Part shown: piece after piece, positions 41,759 through 49,913 of the stretch
Numbering within the stretch: position 1 is the first letter of the stretch
How the letters are laid out: each line of letters starts with the position of its first letter
From: Bacteroides sp. CAG:709
GTDB taxonomy: Bacteria > Bacteroidota > Bacteroidia > Bacteroidales > UBA932
Direction: 5' to 3'
NCBI GenBank assembly: GCA_000434935.1
Contig: FR882208.1
Span: 125,591 to 178,153, forward strand
Length of the DNA stretch: 52,563 bases
The notes under the pieces: model-generated
Database searches by the model: none
What the model was told of the DNA's origin: nothing
What the model saw: the letters and a program-made list of their open reading frames with translations, nothing else
Made by a program: the position numbers and the translations under genes

Positions 41759-42295
41759 TCAGAATCTATAACGAATGCTCAACTCCGGCTTCCACGCATC
41801 GTAGACGCCATTCTTGTATACCATCAGAGTCCCGCCGAAATCGTTGTTCACCACGACATGGCAGCCCAATGTCCCGGAAAAACCCAATGAAATGACTACC
41901 GGCACATTGAACTTGAAATCGACGGACAATATGGCTGAAAGACCCGCGACGATTCCCCGCCCGGCATTCCTGTCGTATGCGCATCCGGCCATAGCACCCG
42001 GGCCTGCACGGAAATTCAGGCAGGCGCCGCTGTCCAATGTTTTCGAGCTTATAGGAAAAAGTGCGTGATAATCAGCAATATAGCCTGGGCTGGAATACAT
42101 CCCGTCCAGGACACCATACATGTCCGCGTATAAGCGCAGAATGGACGAAGTGCCTGACTTGGAATTGAATACGGATGTTATTCCGACGTGTTTGGGAGAT
42201 GACAATATGCCCAACTCGACTTTCTGCGCTCCGCAATTCTGTCGTACCAGAATGCCAAGGCAGATCAATACCGGTATGAGCACATTGTTCTTCAA
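41759..42295 (-). CDS. Hypothetical small outer-membrane protein
   Basis: This 178-residue protein has a signal peptide ending near NCGAQ. The body is rich in Gly/Ser strands (HVGITSVFNSKSG, VVISLGFSGTLG) and ends IRYRF, a typical barrel C terminus. It begins 2 bases after the pyk stop, which suggests cotranscription. The function is unknown. Its size and style match the neighbouring 41141-41749 gene, so the two may be a pair of small barrels. Confidence 0.55.
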   Translation of the reverse strand: MKNNVLIPVLICLGILVRQNCGAQKVELGILSSPKHVGITSVFNSKSGTSSILRLYADMYGVLDGMYSSPGYIADYHALFPISSKTLDSGACLNFRAGPGAMAGCAYDRNAGRGIVAGLSAILSVDFKFNVPVVISLGFSGTLGCHVVVNNDFGGTLMVYKNGVYDAWKPELSIRYRF

Positions 42296-42297
42296 TA

Positions 42298-43701
42298 CTA
42301 TACGTATTTCAATTCCATATATGTGGCTCCGACTTGGGCGCCGAATACTCCGCCGATGAATCCTACCAGGTCTCCAGGCTTGATGTAGCCTTCTTTCGAA
42401 AGAATCTCAATGGATTTCGCAGCGAACTCTTCCTTGTCCTTTACCTTGTCGAATTTATATGTCTTCACTCCGAACACCAGTCCGAGTTCACGCATGGTGT
42501 AGTCGTTGTAGCACATCGCATATAGAGGAACTGACGGACGGAAAGTGGAGAGATATCTTCCGACACGGCCTGTGTAAGTGTCGAATATCAAGGCTTTTAC
42601 AGGAAGTTCCTGCGTCGCCGCCACCAAGGATTGCGCCAGAACTACAGCTACCGGTTTTACGACCTTTCTCAGGTCCAGGTCCAGATTTACTTCGATGGTC
42701 TGCTCTGTCTGCAATGCAATCTTGGTCATTGTCTTGACTGCCTCCACCGGATATTTTCCGAAGGCGCTCTCACCGCTGAGCATTATCGCGTCGGAACTCT
42801 GGAAGATGGCATTGGCCACATCGGTCACTTCCGCTCTGGTCGGACGCGGGTTGTCGATCATGCTCTGGAGCATCTGCGTCGCGATGATGACAGGCTTTTT
42901 CCTGCTACGGCAAGCTTTGACTATATCTCTCTGTATCAATGGAATACGCTCTGCCGGAATCTCCACTCCGAGGTCTCCCCTGGCGACCATGACGCCATAG
43001 CAATATGAAAGTATTTCGTCGAGGTTGTCGACTCCCTGCTGATTTTCAATCTTGGAAATGATTTTCAGGTGACTGTTTTCCGCATCCAGGATGCTCTGGA
43101 TTTCCTGAAGATCCTTCGCGCTGCGTACGAACGAGTGGGCTATGAAATCAATGTCTGCCTTTATCGCCCACTGTATGAAACGCCTGTCTTTTTCCGTTAC
43201 GGCCGGAAGATTGATGTGGACATTAGGGACATTGACACTCTTGTGGCCTTTGATCAGCCCCTCGTTCATCACCTTACAAATCAATTTTCCCTCGCACTTG
43301 TCGGTTACGGACAGGTCTACGGAGCCGTCATCTATAAGAATGTCGGAACCTACCGGTATGTCTTCAGCCATGTGAGGGTAGGTAGTATACAATACACCTT
43401 TCCTGCACAAGCCGGACGGATCGTCGATGATTTCGACCGTTTCTCCGGTGCGAGCCACGAACCCTACGGAGTCGGCCATTTGTGTCAATCTGACTTCCGG
43501 ACCTTTCGTATCTATAAGTATAGCTATCTTGTCTGATACTTTCCTGACATTGTCCACGACCTGCTGTGCTCCCTCGATGGAAGCATGGGCAGAGTTGATT
43601 CGTACGACGTTCATGCCGTTTTCATACAACTGGCGTATGAAATCTGCATCACAGCGGTTGTCTGCAATCGTGCAGATAATCTTCGTTCTCTTCTCGATCA
43701 T
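42298..43701 (-). CDS. pyk: Pyruvate kinase
   Basis: The start at ATG 43701 (467 residues) is preferred over the TTG at 43707. It catalyses the last step of glycolysis, phosphoenolpyruvate plus ADP to pyruvate plus ATP. Motifs are RINSAHAS, IDTKGPEVR, the metal site VARGDLGVEIP, IIATQMLQSMIDNPRPTRAEVTDVANAI and the SGESAFGKYP loop. The gene is somewhat short at the C-terminal allosteric domain, as in other Bacteroidales. Confidence 0.96.
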   Translation of the reverse strand: MIEKRTKIICTIADNRCDADFIRQLYENGMNVVRINSAHASIEGAQQVVDNVRKVSDKIAILIDTKGPEVRLTQMADSVGFVARTGETVEIIDDPSGLCRKGVLYTTYPHMAEDIPVGSDILIDDGSVDLSVTDKCEGKLICKVMNEGLIKGHKSVNVPNVHINLPAVTEKDRRFIQWAIKADIDFIAHSFVRSAKDLQEIQSILDAENSHLKIISKIENQQGVDNLDEILSYCYGVMVARGDLGVEIPAERIPLIQRDIVKACRSRKKPVIIATQMLQSMIDNPRPTRAEVTDVANAIFQSSDAIMLSGESAFGKYPVEAVKTMTKIALQTEQTIEVNLDLDLRKVVKPVAVVLAQSLVAATQELPVKALIFDTYTGRVGRYLSTFRPSVPLYAMCYNDYTMRELGLVFGVKTYKFDKVKDKEEFAAKSIEILSKEGYIKPGDLVGFIGGVFGAQVGATYMELKYV

Positions 43702-43724
43702 TGTCAAATTCTTTTTTCAACATA

Positions 43725-43755
43725 CAAAATTAATGAATTTCGTGCAAAGCTCAAG
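43725..43755 (-). promoter_or_regulatory. Promoter of pyk
   Basis: The - strand shows CTTG (43752-43755), 19 bases and TAATTTTG (43725-43732), near-perfect for the Bacteroidota consensus. The leader is about 15-20 bases. Confidence 0.6.
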
Positions 43756-43776
43756 GATTGTAACAGTCTTTTTACG

Positions 43777-43784
43777 TATCTTTG
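43777..43784 (+). promoter_or_regulatory. Candidate -7 box of rarA
   Basis: TATCTTTG matches TAnnTTTG exactly. The -33 box is poor, and the leader to ATG 43917 would be about 125 bases. Confidence 0.4.
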
Positions 43785-43916
43785 TCAATAATAGGCCCAA
43801 TCATAGGTGGCTGAGGCATGAAATTCAGTCGCCGACCCGGAAAACATTTTTGTTACCACGATTAACTATTTTGTTACATTGATTGAGTTATATTAATTTA
43901 TAATTATTTATTGTCA

Positions 43917-45233
43917 ATGTCTGATTCGTCATATAGCCGAATGCTTCCGCCTCTTCCTGAAAGGATGAGACCGCGTAATCTGGATGAATATGCAGGGCAG
44001 CAGCACCTTGTAGGCGAAGGTTGCGTGCTCCGTAACATGATAAATGGCGGCAATCTTACCTCATTCATTCTTTGGGGGCCTCCGGGAGTCGGTAAGACCT
44101 CCCTGGCGCGCATTGTCGCGAACTCCATGGACAGGGAATTCTACACATTGTCGGCTGTAAGTTCCGGCGTGAAAGATGTCCGTGAAGTCATTGACAAGGC
44201 CAAGGCGGATTCGGCTTCAATGTTCGGAAACGGGAAAGGTGCGCCGATTCTTTTCATTGATGAAATCCACAGGTTCAACAAGGCGCAGCAGGATGCATTG
44301 CTGGGCGCTGTCGAGGACGGGACCGTGGTTCTGATAGGAGCGACTACCGAGAACCCGTCTTTCGAAGTTATCAATCCCCTCCTCTCCAGGTGTCAGGTCT
44401 TCGTTCTGAAACCATTGGATGTCAATGATTTGAAAGGCTTGCTGGACAGGGCATTGAATGACGATGTAATCCTTTCGCACAAGGACATTGAAGTCAACGA
44501 GACGGAAGCATTGTTCCGATATTCCGGCGGCGACGCGCGCAAGTTGCTGAATATCTTGGAGATAGTGGTGGATTCTGCGCCTGGCGGGAAACCGGTTGTC
44601 ATTGACAACAAAACTGTCGAGTCCTGTCTGCAGGTCAATTCGGCACGTTATGACAAGGGCGGCGAGATGCATTATGACATCATATCGGCCTTCATCAAGA
44701 GTATCAGAGGATCCGATCCGAATGCGGCCATCTATTACCTTGCCCGGATGCTGGATGGAGGAGAAGACCCGAAGTTCATCGCCAGAAGGCTTTGTATATC
44801 AGCATCTGAGGATATCGGGCTCGCCAATCCGAATGCCATGCTTCTTGCCAATGCCTGTTTCCAGACCGTTTCAGTAATAGGCATGCCGGAAGGACGGATA
44901 CCGCTGGCAGAAACGACCATATATCTGGCTTCGTCGCCCAAGAGCAATTCTGCATATCTTGCCATCAATGAGGCGATGCAGGCGGCTTCGCGTACGCAGG
45001 CCGAGGCTGTTCCCATGAATTTGCGCAATGCTCCGACGGAGTTGATGGCCAAGCTCGGATATAGTGACGGGTATAAGTATTCACATGATTATCCGGGACA
45101 TTTCGTGGACCAGGAGTTCATGCCCGAGGGACTTAAAGGCAAGGTGTTTTATGAGCCTGCCCCGAATCGCCACGAGGATGTCATCAAATCTTATCTGGAG
45201 TCCTGCTGGCCGAAATATTATCCCAAGAAATAG
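43917..45233 (+). CDS. rarA: Replication-associated recombination protein RarA (MgsA)
   Basis: The start is ATG 43917, giving 438 residues. The AAA+ clamp-loader-like ATPase has Walker A GPPGVGKT (K60, T61), Walker B ILFIDEIHRFNKAQQDALL, sensor 1 GATTENPSF, and SRC in LLSRCQVF. The C-terminal tetramer domain has the family segment SASEDIGLANPNA. It acts at stalled replication forks. It is divergent from pyk. Confidence 0.95.
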   Translation: MSDSSYSRMLPPLPERMRPRNLDEYAGQQHLVGEGCVLRNMINGGNLTSFILWGPPGVGKTSLARIVANSMDREFYTLSAVSSGVKDVREVIDKAKADSASMFGNGKGAPILFIDEIHRFNKAQQDALLGAVEDGTVVLIGATTENPSFEVINPLLSRCQVFVLKPLDVNDLKGLLDRALNDDVILSHKDIEVNETEALFRYSGGDARKLLNILEIVVDSAPGGKPVVIDNKTVESCLQVNSARYDKGGEMHYDIISAFIKSIRGSDPNAAIYYLARMLDGGEDPKFIARRLCISASEDIGLANPNAMLLANACFQTVSVIGMPEGRIPLAETTIYLASSPKSNSAYLAINEAMQAASRTQAEAVPMNLRNAPTELMAKLGYSDGYKYSHDYPGHFVDQEFMPEGLKGKVFYEPAPNRHEDVIKSYLESCWPKYYPKK

Positions 45234-45252
45234 GTGGCGAACATTCTAGAAC

Positions 45253-47475
45253 CTAGAACGGATAACCCACACCGAAATGTACCGCGAAACCATCTCTGCG
45301 GAACCATCCGGATGGTCCTACCCAGCGTTGGTCAGGAGCTTTGGACGGGTCCCTCACAACCATACCCATGTCGACTCGCACGAGTATGAAATTCAGATCA
45401 AGCCGCAGTCCAAGTCCCCAGTCGGCCGCGATGCCGCCAAGAATGTTCCGTGATGCGAACCGTCCGTCTTCGAAGGAGCTTAATCCGCTGTTTCTCAGGT
45501 ACCATATGTTGCCGGCGTCGAAAAACAATGCACCGTTGAATTTCCAGAACATCCCGAAACGATATTCGAGATTGGCTTCGATTTTCATGTCACCTGTCTG
45601 GTTCGGAATCACGAAAACGGTATCGCGCTGGGCGCATCCCGGGCCTACGGCTCTGGCTTGCCATCCTCTTAGGCTGTTGGCGCCGCCGCTATAGAACTGC
45701 TGCTCGAAAGGTATTGTCTTGGAGTTGCCGTAAGCATGGCCTGCTCCGATGAGAAATCTGGTCGCAATCGCCTGCTTGTTGTTTTTCCCGAACACCCAGG
45801 TCTTTCCGGCAGTAAACTCCCCTCTTATATATTGAGAATAACTTGTGCCCCATATCTGATGCTCGTTCAGATCGGCATTTTTCTTCATTACCGGGTTGAA
45901 AAGTGACAGCACGTTTCCGGCTTCGTTGGCCTGGAATTTAAAATAATGATAGGTGTTTTTCGGGTTGACGTCCGTGCTGGTGGTATAATACAATGTTCCT
46001 CCGGCACCGAAGTCGAAGTGGTCCGTATAAGCGCTTCCTGCAATGGTATTCTTCATGACATTTTCCAGGAAGGTTTTGTCTATCTTGAACATTCTCACCA
46101 CATTAAGCTGTGTCGGGTAGAATTGGAAATACAATTTCTTGTAGGAACCGGTGTATCCGAAGGAGTAGGAAATGATGTTCCTCTTGTATTCCGGACGGTC
46201 CTGATAATTATATGAGGCCTTGACTTCCGTAGACGGTACGGATTTTCTGAATCTGTTTACCGGGATGAATACGAATCTCGGGAATTTGATCCCTGCCGAA
46301 ATTCCGAATTCTGTGGAACGTGTGCTGCTGTTCGGCTTGAATTGGAAATTGCCGGTGAAGCTCAGATTGAGCACTTCCCCGCCATGAAATATATTCTTAT
46401 GATAGAATGCCAATCCCGGCGAAATGCCAAGCAGGCCGCTGGAGTTGGACGAGGCCTCAATGTTCAGCTTAAGACCTTGCAACTTGGCGGTGGACAAGGA
46501 GATATCGGCATTGACAAGCGCCGTGTCGGATTGGCGTATATCCACATTGACACCGCTGAGGACGCTGAGAGACGACAGGCGGTTATAAGTGTTGTTTACT
46601 GTATTTTCGTTGTAGAGGTCTCCCGGGCGGATCGTATTCAGGTCGCGCAGCACCTTCTCCCTTATCTTGAAACTCTCCGGATGCGAGATGGTAACCTCGT
46701 CGAAACGGAACTTGCGGAAGCTGACGGCGTCCTTGGGAGTTTCATTTCTGGTATACTCATTTATCGTATAATCCAGAACCGCATATCCGGGACGGGTCAA
46801 CGTGTCGGCCTGGAAGAAAAAATAATTCTTCGTGAAACCGTAGTATCCGGCATTCCTCATCTTCGCCGCAGAACGCTGGCTTTCAGCTTCCAATGTCTCT
46901 TCCGAGAGAAAGTCGCCTCTCTTTGCCAATACCCTGCCTGTGTCCGGAAGGAAGGTTTCCATGAATTCCGGATTGTCCGGAAGATGGTAATGTATATCGC
47001 TGATCGGAAAGCGTTTGCCTAGAGTTACATCATACGATACTTTAACCTTTTTCCGTTTTACGTCAATGCTTGATTTTACTTCGGAGTCATAGTATCCCAG
47101 GTATTCCAGGTGGCGTGAAATGTTCTCGATGGAAGCATCGACCTTGTCGGGTTCATAGATTACGGGAGGAGTGCCGATCTTGCGGAACAGCCTGGCGAAG
47201 AAAGAATTGCTCTTGCCGCCCCAGTTATAGACATTGATGAACGGATTCCAGCCGAAAATCAGGTTCGAATTCGGCTTCTGCTTGATGTACGGATCAATCT
47301 TTCCGGTATTGAATTTCTTGTCATTGCTGACATGGACTTCCGTCTTGGCCAACCTGTATTCACCGTCCTGAAGGACGCGGGTGGTGCTGCAGGAACCGGC
47401 AACTGACAACAATGCGGCTACCGCCAATACCGGCACCGCAGCAGACAAGCGTCGTATGAAATCCAATGTTGCCAA
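45253..47475 (-). CDS. tamL: TamL, TamA-like outer-membrane lipoprotein
   Basis: The 740-residue Omp85-family protein has a lipobox near SVAGSC (Cys29) in place of the usual TamA signal, the mark of Bacteroidota TamL. POTRA-like repeats (about 50-330) precede a 16-strand barrel whose conserved motif is SGGANSLRGW (near 600). It ends in GVGYPF with a terminal Phe. With TamB it probably moves lipids or inserts proteins at the outer membrane. tamB is not in the window. Confidence 0.88.
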   Translation of the reverse strand: MATLDFIRRLSAAVPVLAVAALLSVAGSCSTTRVLQDGEYRLAKTEVHVSNDKKFNTGKIDPYIKQKPNSNLIFGWNPFINVYNWGGKSNSFFARLFRKIGTPPVIYEPDKVDASIENISRHLEYLGYYDSEVKSSIDVKRKKVKVSYDVTLGKRFPISDIHYHLPDNPEFMETFLPDTGRVLAKRGDFLSEETLEAESQRSAAKMRNAGYYGFTKNYFFFQADTLTRPGYAVLDYTINEYTRNETPKDAVSFRKFRFDEVTISHPESFKIREKVLRDLNTIRPGDLYNENTVNNTYNRLSSLSVLSGVNVDIRQSDTALVNADISLSTAKLQGLKLNIEASSNSSGLLGISPGLAFYHKNIFHGGEVLNLSFTGNFQFKPNSSTRSTEFGISAGIKFPRFVFIPVNRFRKSVPSTEVKASYNYQDRPEYKRNIISYSFGYTGSYKKLYFQFYPTQLNVVRMFKIDKTFLENVMKNTIAGSAYTDHFDFGAGGTLYYTTSTDVNPKNTYHYFKFQANEAGNVLSLFNPVMKKNADLNEHQIWGTSYSQYIRGEFTAGKTWVFGKNNKQAIATRFLIGAGHAYGNSKTIPFEQQFYSGGANSLRGWQARAVGPGCAQRDTVFVIPNQTGDMKIEANLEYRFGMFWKFNGALFFDAGNIWYLRNSGLSSFEDGRFASRNILGGIAADWGLGLRLDLNFILVRVDMGMVVRDPSKAPDQRWVGPSGWFRRDGFAVHFGVGYPF

Positions 47476-47564
47476 AAAACCGTTTTCATTATGTTTTCAC
47501 ACAAATTTACGTCTTTTTGTCCGATATTATCTTATAAAATGAACCTAAATTGAAACTGAAAACT

Positions 47565-47572
47565 TATATTTG
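47565..47572 (+). promoter_or_regulatory. Candidate -7 box of arginine decarboxylase gene
   Basis: TATATTTG matches TAnnTTTG exactly. A -33 TTTG is not evident. The transcript would have a leader of about 100 bases before ATG 47681, which is GC-rich around 47590-47625 and may fold. Confidence 0.45.
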
Positions 47573-47680
47573 CATCCGATTTCGGTGACGGGACTGTTTT
47601 CGGCGGATTCCCGGGTGCCGAATTCGTGCTATTTTATGTAATTATGGATTTTTTTTGAAATTTTAACGGTTTCTTAAAGG

Positions 47681-49075
47681 ATGAAGAATAAGTATATCGA
47701 CCTGGTCGGCCAGACATTCGATTTTCCACAGGATGAATTCAGGGTTGAAGATGGTTCCCTGATTGTCAATGACATCAACATGATGGATATCATAAAGGAG
47801 TACGGTACTCCTCTGAAATTGACTTATCTTCCGAAAATCTCCAGTCAGATTCAGCGTGCGAAGCGTATGTTCCGCAATGCTATGTCGAAAGTAAGTTATG
47901 ATGGTGAATATCATTATTGCTACTGTACGAAGAGTTCCCAGTTCGAGTTCGTCCTTGAAGAAGTGCTGAAAAACAATGTCCATATCGAGACTTCTTCCGC
48001 ATACGACCTTAACCTTATCCAGTGCCTTAAGGACAAAGGCTTGGTAGACAAGGATTTGATTATCATCTGCAATGGTTTCAAGAAACCGCAGTATGTAAGG
48101 AACATGGCCAATTTCCTTAATGCCGGATGGCACAACCTCATACCGGTTCTCGACAACAAGAACGAGCTGGAAGACCTTGACGATCTCGTGGAAGTTCCGA
48201 CCAATCTAGGTATCCGTATCGCTGCCGAGGAGGAACCTTCATTCGATTTCTATACATCCCGTCTGGGAATCCGTTACAGTGACATCATACCTTTCTACAA
48301 GAACGGCATCAGCAAGAATCCGAAATTCAAGCTGAAGATGTTGCATTTCTTCATCAATACGGGTATTCGTGACACCTCATATTATTGGAACGAGCTTTCA
48401 CGCTGTCTTAACCTCTATTGTGACCTGAGGCAGATCTGTCCTGACCTGGACTCTCTCAATATCGGTGGAGGACTTCCTATAAAGACCTCATTGACATGGG
48501 ATTATGATTACAAATACATGATCGAGGAAATCGTGAACCAGATCAAGACAGTGTGCGAGTCCCATGGCGTTCCGGTTCCTGACATCTATACGGAGTTCGG
48601 CAATTTCACTGTCGGCGAGTCCGGTGCGACAATTTTCAAGGTCCTGGATGTCAAGCAGCAGAATGACCGTGAGTGCTGGTACATGATCGACAATTCTTTC
48701 ATGACCACGCTTCCTGACACATGGGGTCTGAACCAGAGATTCATCCTCTTCCCTATCAACAAGTGGAACGATGAGTATCACAGGGTGTTCCTCGGCGGTC
48801 TGACATGCGACAGCAAGGACTACTACAATTCCGAGGCTCACGCCAATGCAATCTTCCTTCCTATAATAAGGAACCGCAGGGACCCTCTCTACATAGGATT
48901 TTTCCACACCGGAGCATACCAGGAAGCGATTTCCGGCTATGGCGGAGTCAAGCATTGCCTCCAGCCGTCACCGAAGCACATCCTCATCGACAAGGACAAG
49001 GACGGAAAGGTTACCACGCGCCTGTTCGCGCCGGAGCAGAGTTACGAGTCAATGCTGAAGACTCTCGGATATTAA
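47681..49075 (+). CDS. speA: Biosynthetic arginine decarboxylase (short Bacteroidota type)
   Basis: The 464-residue fold-type III PLP enzyme is much shorter than E. coli SpeA but matches the Flavobacterium-type form. The PLP lysine is K84 in YCYCTKSS, the glycine-rich loop is NIGGGLP, and the tail has FFHTGAYQE, the usual dimer active-site motif. It makes agmatine from arginine as the first step of polyamine synthesis. A related ornithine or diaminopimelate-like substrate is possible. It is 21 bases upstream of the methyltransferase gene. Confidence 0.82.
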   Translation: MKNKYIDLVGQTFDFPQDEFRVEDGSLIVNDINMMDIIKEYGTPLKLTYLPKISSQIQRAKRMFRNAMSKVSYDGEYHYCYCTKSSQFEFVLEEVLKNNVHIETSSAYDLNLIQCLKDKGLVDKDLIIICNGFKKPQYVRNMANFLNAGWHNLIPVLDNKNELEDLDDLVEVPTNLGIRIAAEEEPSFDFYTSRLGIRYSDIIPFYKNGISKNPKFKLKMLHFFINTGIRDTSYYWNELSRCLNLYCDLRQICPDLDSLNIGGGLPIKTSLTWDYDYKYMIEEIVNQIKTVCESHGVPVPDIYTEFGNFTVGESGATIFKVLDVKQQNDRECWYMIDNSFMTTLPDTWGLNQRFILFPINKWNDEYHRVFLGGLTCDSKDYYNSEAHANAIFLPIIRNRRDPLYIGFFHTGAYQEAISGYGGVKHCLQPSPKHILIDKDKDGKVTTRLFAPEQSYESMLKTLGY

Positions 49076-49096
49076 TCCTTGACAATACTTCCACCA

Positions 49097-49846
49097 ATGT
49101 CAATTTCGGTGAATGAAATAAAAAAAGTCCGGTCGCTCTCGGAGAAAAAATTCCGGGACAGACTCGGGCTTTTTTGTGTGGAAGGCGAGAAGATGGTAGA
49201 GGAAGCGTTGCGGTCGGGTTTCGAGGTTGAGACTGTCTACCGCAAGGATGAAATCGGCGAGGAAGCCATGTCGCGCATCAGTGCGCTTTCTTCTCCTTCT
49301 CCAGTTCTTGCAGTGGTTCGTAAGCCTTTGGATATAAGCATTGAGGACAATGCCTTATTAAGTTCTTATTTAGGCAAGTCCGGACTCTATCTGGCTCTGG
49401 ATACGATACGAGATCCCGGTAATCTGGGAACCATTCTGAGGGTTGCCGACTGGTTCGGAATAGATGCTGTTTTCGCTGCGCCCGACACTGTCGACGTGTT
49501 CAATCCCAAGGTGGTCCAGGCGACAATGGGTGCCATTTTCCGTGTGAAATTTCATTATGCTGAAATTCCGGCTCTCTGCAAGGCTGCGGTTTCCGCCGGC
49601 GGCAATGTCTATGGGACATTCCTGGACGGAACCGACATGTATGCAAAGGAACTCAATCCTGGCCATGACTCTCCTTCCGTAATCGTCATCGGCAATGAAT
49701 CCAACGGAATCTCGGACGATGTCGCCGGTCTGGTCTCTGGCCGTCTTTACATTCCGCCATATCCTAAGGACGACACCGGTTCAGAGTCATTGAATGCAGC
49801 TGTCGCTACAGCAATTACAGTCGCCGAGTTCCGTAGAAGGTCATAA
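49097..49846 (+). CDS. SpoU/TrmH-family RNA 2'-O-methyltransferase
   Basis: The start at ATG 49097 (249 residues) is chosen; the reading from 49079 begins in TTG. An N-terminal substrate-binding domain (FCVEGEKMVEEAL) precedes a SPOUT knot with LDTIRDPGNLGTILRVADWFGID, IGNESNGISDDV and IPPYP...SLNAAVATAI. It methylates rRNA or tRNA ribose using S-adenosylmethionine; the site is unknown. Confidence 0.9.
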   Translation: MSISVNEIKKVRSLSEKKFRDRLGLFCVEGEKMVEEALRSGFEVETVYRKDEIGEEAMSRISALSSPSPVLAVVRKPLDISIEDNALLSSYLGKSGLYLALDTIRDPGNLGTILRVADWFGIDAVFAAPDTVDVFNPKVVQATMGAIFRVKFHYAEIPALCKAAVSAGGNVYGTFLDGTDMYAKELNPGHDSPSVIVIGNESNGISDDVAGLVSGRLYIPPYPKDDTGSESLNAAVATAITVAEFRRRS

Positions 49847-49880
49847 TTCCCACGCAGGTTTTTCATAGTATTCGGGAAAT

Positions 49881-49910
49881 TTTGCGTATGTTTGGGAATG
49901 TAAATCTTTG
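49881..49910 (+). promoter_or_regulatory. Weak promoter-like pair before the receiver-ATP-grasp gene
   Basis: TTTG 49881-49884, 18 bases, then AATCTTTG 49903-49910 (one mismatch). If used, transcription would begin almost at the ATG 49914, giving a leaderless mRNA. The gene may instead be read through from the methyltransferase gene 67 bases upstream. Confidence 0.3.
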
Positions 49911-49913
49911 GCT

